A stretch of 5,344 nt of DNA, from positions 1-5,344 of the forward strand of contig CAIXNZ010000114.1 in NCBI GenBank assembly GCA_903920975.1, in the 5' to 3' direction. The stretch's first letter is position 1, and each line of letters begins with the position of its first letter. A program made the translations under genes and the position numbers. Of this stretch, positions 1 to 3,000 are shown in pieces. The notes under the pieces were generated by a model that was not told the origin of the DNA, made no database searches, and was given only the letters and a program-made list of their open reading frames with translations. The DNA is from Candidatus Falkowiibacteriota bacterium (GTDB lineage: Bacteria; Patescibacteriota; Patescibacteriia; CAIXNZ01).

Positions 1-26
1 AAAAATCCCCAAGCTTGGGGATTTTT
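1..26 (-). terminator. Palindromic rho-independent-type terminator
   Basis: A perfect 26-nt inverted repeat lies 13 nt beyond the TAA stop. On the minus strand it forms an A-rich flank, a CCCC/GGGG core, a small loop centred on AAGCTT, and a T5 run at the 3' end. This is the classic intrinsic terminator layout. Because it is self-complementary, it reads the same on both strands and could also stop a gene arriving from the left. The window begins at its first base, so any longer T-tract is not visible. Confidence 0.85.
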
Positions 27-39
27 ATGTATATAATAA

Positions 40-3000
40 TTAGGATTTAGCAAGTCCCACATCCAGATCCACAATTTCCTCTTTGGCCACCAAATCTACG
101 GGTTTAATTTCTTTCTTAACATAGCCGACTTTTTCAGCCAAAAGCTGATATTGGTTTTTGGAAACCAGGAAGGAATATCTGCCGTTACCATCGGTTACTT
201 GGGTTTCTAATAGCTTATTGAATTTAATATCAAAGATTCTGACAATGGCGTAGTGTAGAGGTTTTTGGGTCTTTTGGTCATAGACAATGCCCCAAGATTT
301 GGGTTTGACTGGTATAATCAGGCGCATAAAGATAGCCATTAATAATAGATGAACCACAATGGCTAAGCCAGTTATGAGTGAGGGATAGATAAGGAAAATG
401 AGCGTGGCTAAAATCACGCCAACATAAGCAGTTACAACTCTTAAATTCTTAAATAGGTAACCGAACATAACTGCCCGCTCGGGCATAATTTTCTTTACAG
501 CAGGATCCAAGGGAATGTTAGCTGTGATGGTAGCATCTTTTTCTGTGACTTCAACGGCTTCGCCGTGATAAAGGTCTATATATTTGGCGTCCTGCTTTTC
601 GTCAGATAAATATCTGGTTGGGAAAGTAAAGCCAGGTTTGGAGACGCTCAAGGAGTACTCCCCTTTTTCTTTAACAATCAAAATATACCTGCCCTGACTG
701 TCAGTCACTCTTGTCTGCATCAATTTCTTGTCTGCTTTTCTATATAAGCGGACAACGGCCAAATCAACAGGCACTTTTGACAGAGCATTGTAGACAATAC
801 CCCATTTTTTTCTTTTTCTGCGGAAGAGCCAAAGAAGCGGTTCAATAAAGAGCAGATGAAGGTATGGAAGTAGGTAGCTAATCAAGATAATAGCCGTTGG
901 AATAGTATTGATGGCAACGACAGTGAGAAGAGCGGGGGTAATATAATTGGTTGCGATCTCCTTAATTTGCGGAGTAGTTATGGAACTGATTATAGGTGGC
1001 AATGTTGGCGGCTGAAGCGGAACTGGCGGCAAGTTGGCATTAATAATTGGCGCACAAGAATTTCGGCAGTCGGTTAAATTGACATATGGCCCGTTGACAT
1101 TGGATACACATACCCCTCTTTGGGTATCGCAAGAGTATCCTGCTTCGGTTGGCGTTATTAGTGGGACTGTAATACAAGCCGACTGACAGTCAGGTAAGGA
1201 AGTATACGGGCCGTCCGAGTTAGCCATGCATGTTCCTGTCTGGGTTTCGCAGGAATATCTTTGCGCTGGTGGCGGAGGAACAACGACCGGAATAATTTTA
1301 CAAGCGCTTTTACAATCTGCCAAACTATCATAAGCACCATTTTGATTCAGTGAGCATGAACCAGTACGAGCATTACAAGAATATTTTTGGGCTGGTGGCG
1401 GCGCAAAAACACGGTTACTTGTTGCGTTAGTAGAAATATCAGTAAAATTATCACCTGAAATTATGGCCCGATTAAAAATAGTATTTCCCTCTGATCCTGC
1501 TTTTACTTTGGCATTTAGAGTGACTTGACCACTATTAAATGCGGGAATATCACCAACACTGAAAGAAAGCGTACTGCCGCTTAGCGTTATGCCAGAAGTA
1601 GTATCTGAACCAGCGCCAATTTTGATTTTAGCCGTGTCTGGAATATAAGTAAGGCGTGAATCAAGAGAATCGGTGATCAAAACATTAGCGGCGTCAGCAG
1701 ACCCTAAATTTGCAAATTCAATAATATAGCTTAAGGTGTCGTCAACATCAACCTGGACACCGTTGTCATTGTATGTGAGATTATTGGTCGAATTAACAGC
1801 CACATTTTTAGTAGCCGATAGCACAATGCCACCGCCACCACCAGTAGTTACGGGTGATCTGGTTGTATCAGCGCTTAAGGTTGGAGAAAGAGCTGTTTCA
1901 ATGCCATCACCGTTTCTGGCTTTGACGGCAAATTGGTAGTTGGTGCCAGAAGTCAGAGCCATATTGACCTGGGCCGTGACTTGACTTGGATTAGCTTGAC
2001 TATTTCCCAATACATTTATGCCATTTGCCTCTCCCCAATTGTCATAAGTCTGCCATGTTTCAGTGTCGGCAAAAAGACCATTACCGTCAATAAACTTATT
2101 TGTAGTTAATTCTTTGATGGCATATTCTGTATTTGGCGGATTACCATCACTTGGTTCAATTGCAATATTAATACTACTGCTATTTACAGCAATTTGTTTT
2201 GGCGCAACAGGCGTTTTAGCCAGTGTATAGCAACTGGCTGTATTTGATGGCCTTGATTGTCCGGCCCCATTAAAAGCCGTAACAAAACGATCTATATATT
2301 GAGAATTGGTTGCCAAATTAATTTCATCAAAATAACTTAAGTCAGTTGTAATTTCATCCCCGCTATCCTGGATTAATTCATCATCAGGACCATAGAGTCG
2401 AAATCCAGTTTCGTTAGTCGCAGTATCTATAAATGACCAACGGATTTGGTCCGGAGAAAGTGCGACGCAGGAAAAATTATCAGGAGCTGACGGAAGCGTG
2501 CCAGATCCGCCTCCTCCGACCGCTGGTGTTATGGAGTAACCGTTTTCGGCTTGCAATGAGCTGTTAGTCGCTATATCTGTTGCTTTGATAACCAAATCAC
2601 CGCTTGTAGTGATGACGATACTACAATCAATTGTGAAAGTATTGGTCTGGATGCAAATAAAACTATTATTGCCGACTGTAGTTGCGGGATCTACGGTTAC
2701 ATCAAAAAGGTTTAACTGATTATTATCCGTTACGTGAATGCTGGTATTAGTAATATCTGCACTTGAAACTTTCCTGGGCGCCGTAATAAGAATAACCGGT
2801 GGCACAGAATCAATAATATAACCGGATTCTGTTTGACTAGTCGGATTAGAAGCATTATCAGTCGCATTAATTGTCAAATCTCCGCTGGAAGTAATGGTGA
2901 TAGAACAGTCAACATTATTGGGACCGTTTTGAATACAGCTGAAGGCACTGTAGTGTGCAGACGAAAGAGCTGCTGACACATTGGCGACCAAAACACCATC

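Noticed and set aside
1003..1054. LPXTG-type sortase signal in the proline-rich segment
   Set aside because: The LPP-containing stretch (residues 1391-1404) has no LPXTG match, and the protein continues for over 300 residues with several membrane helices.
1158..1340. A 60-codon minus-strand open frame overlapping the Cys-rich repeats
   Set aside because: It lies inside the large gene in another frame, with no ribosome binding site or recognisable domain; the large frame explains the region fully.
1736..1939. Plus-strand open frames of 67-85 codons at nt 1736-1939, 3940-4143 and 4310-4567
   Set aside because: They are antisense to well-conserved repeat or domain sequence of the large gene, have low-complexity translations (for example a proline run opposite the Gly linker), and show no start signals.
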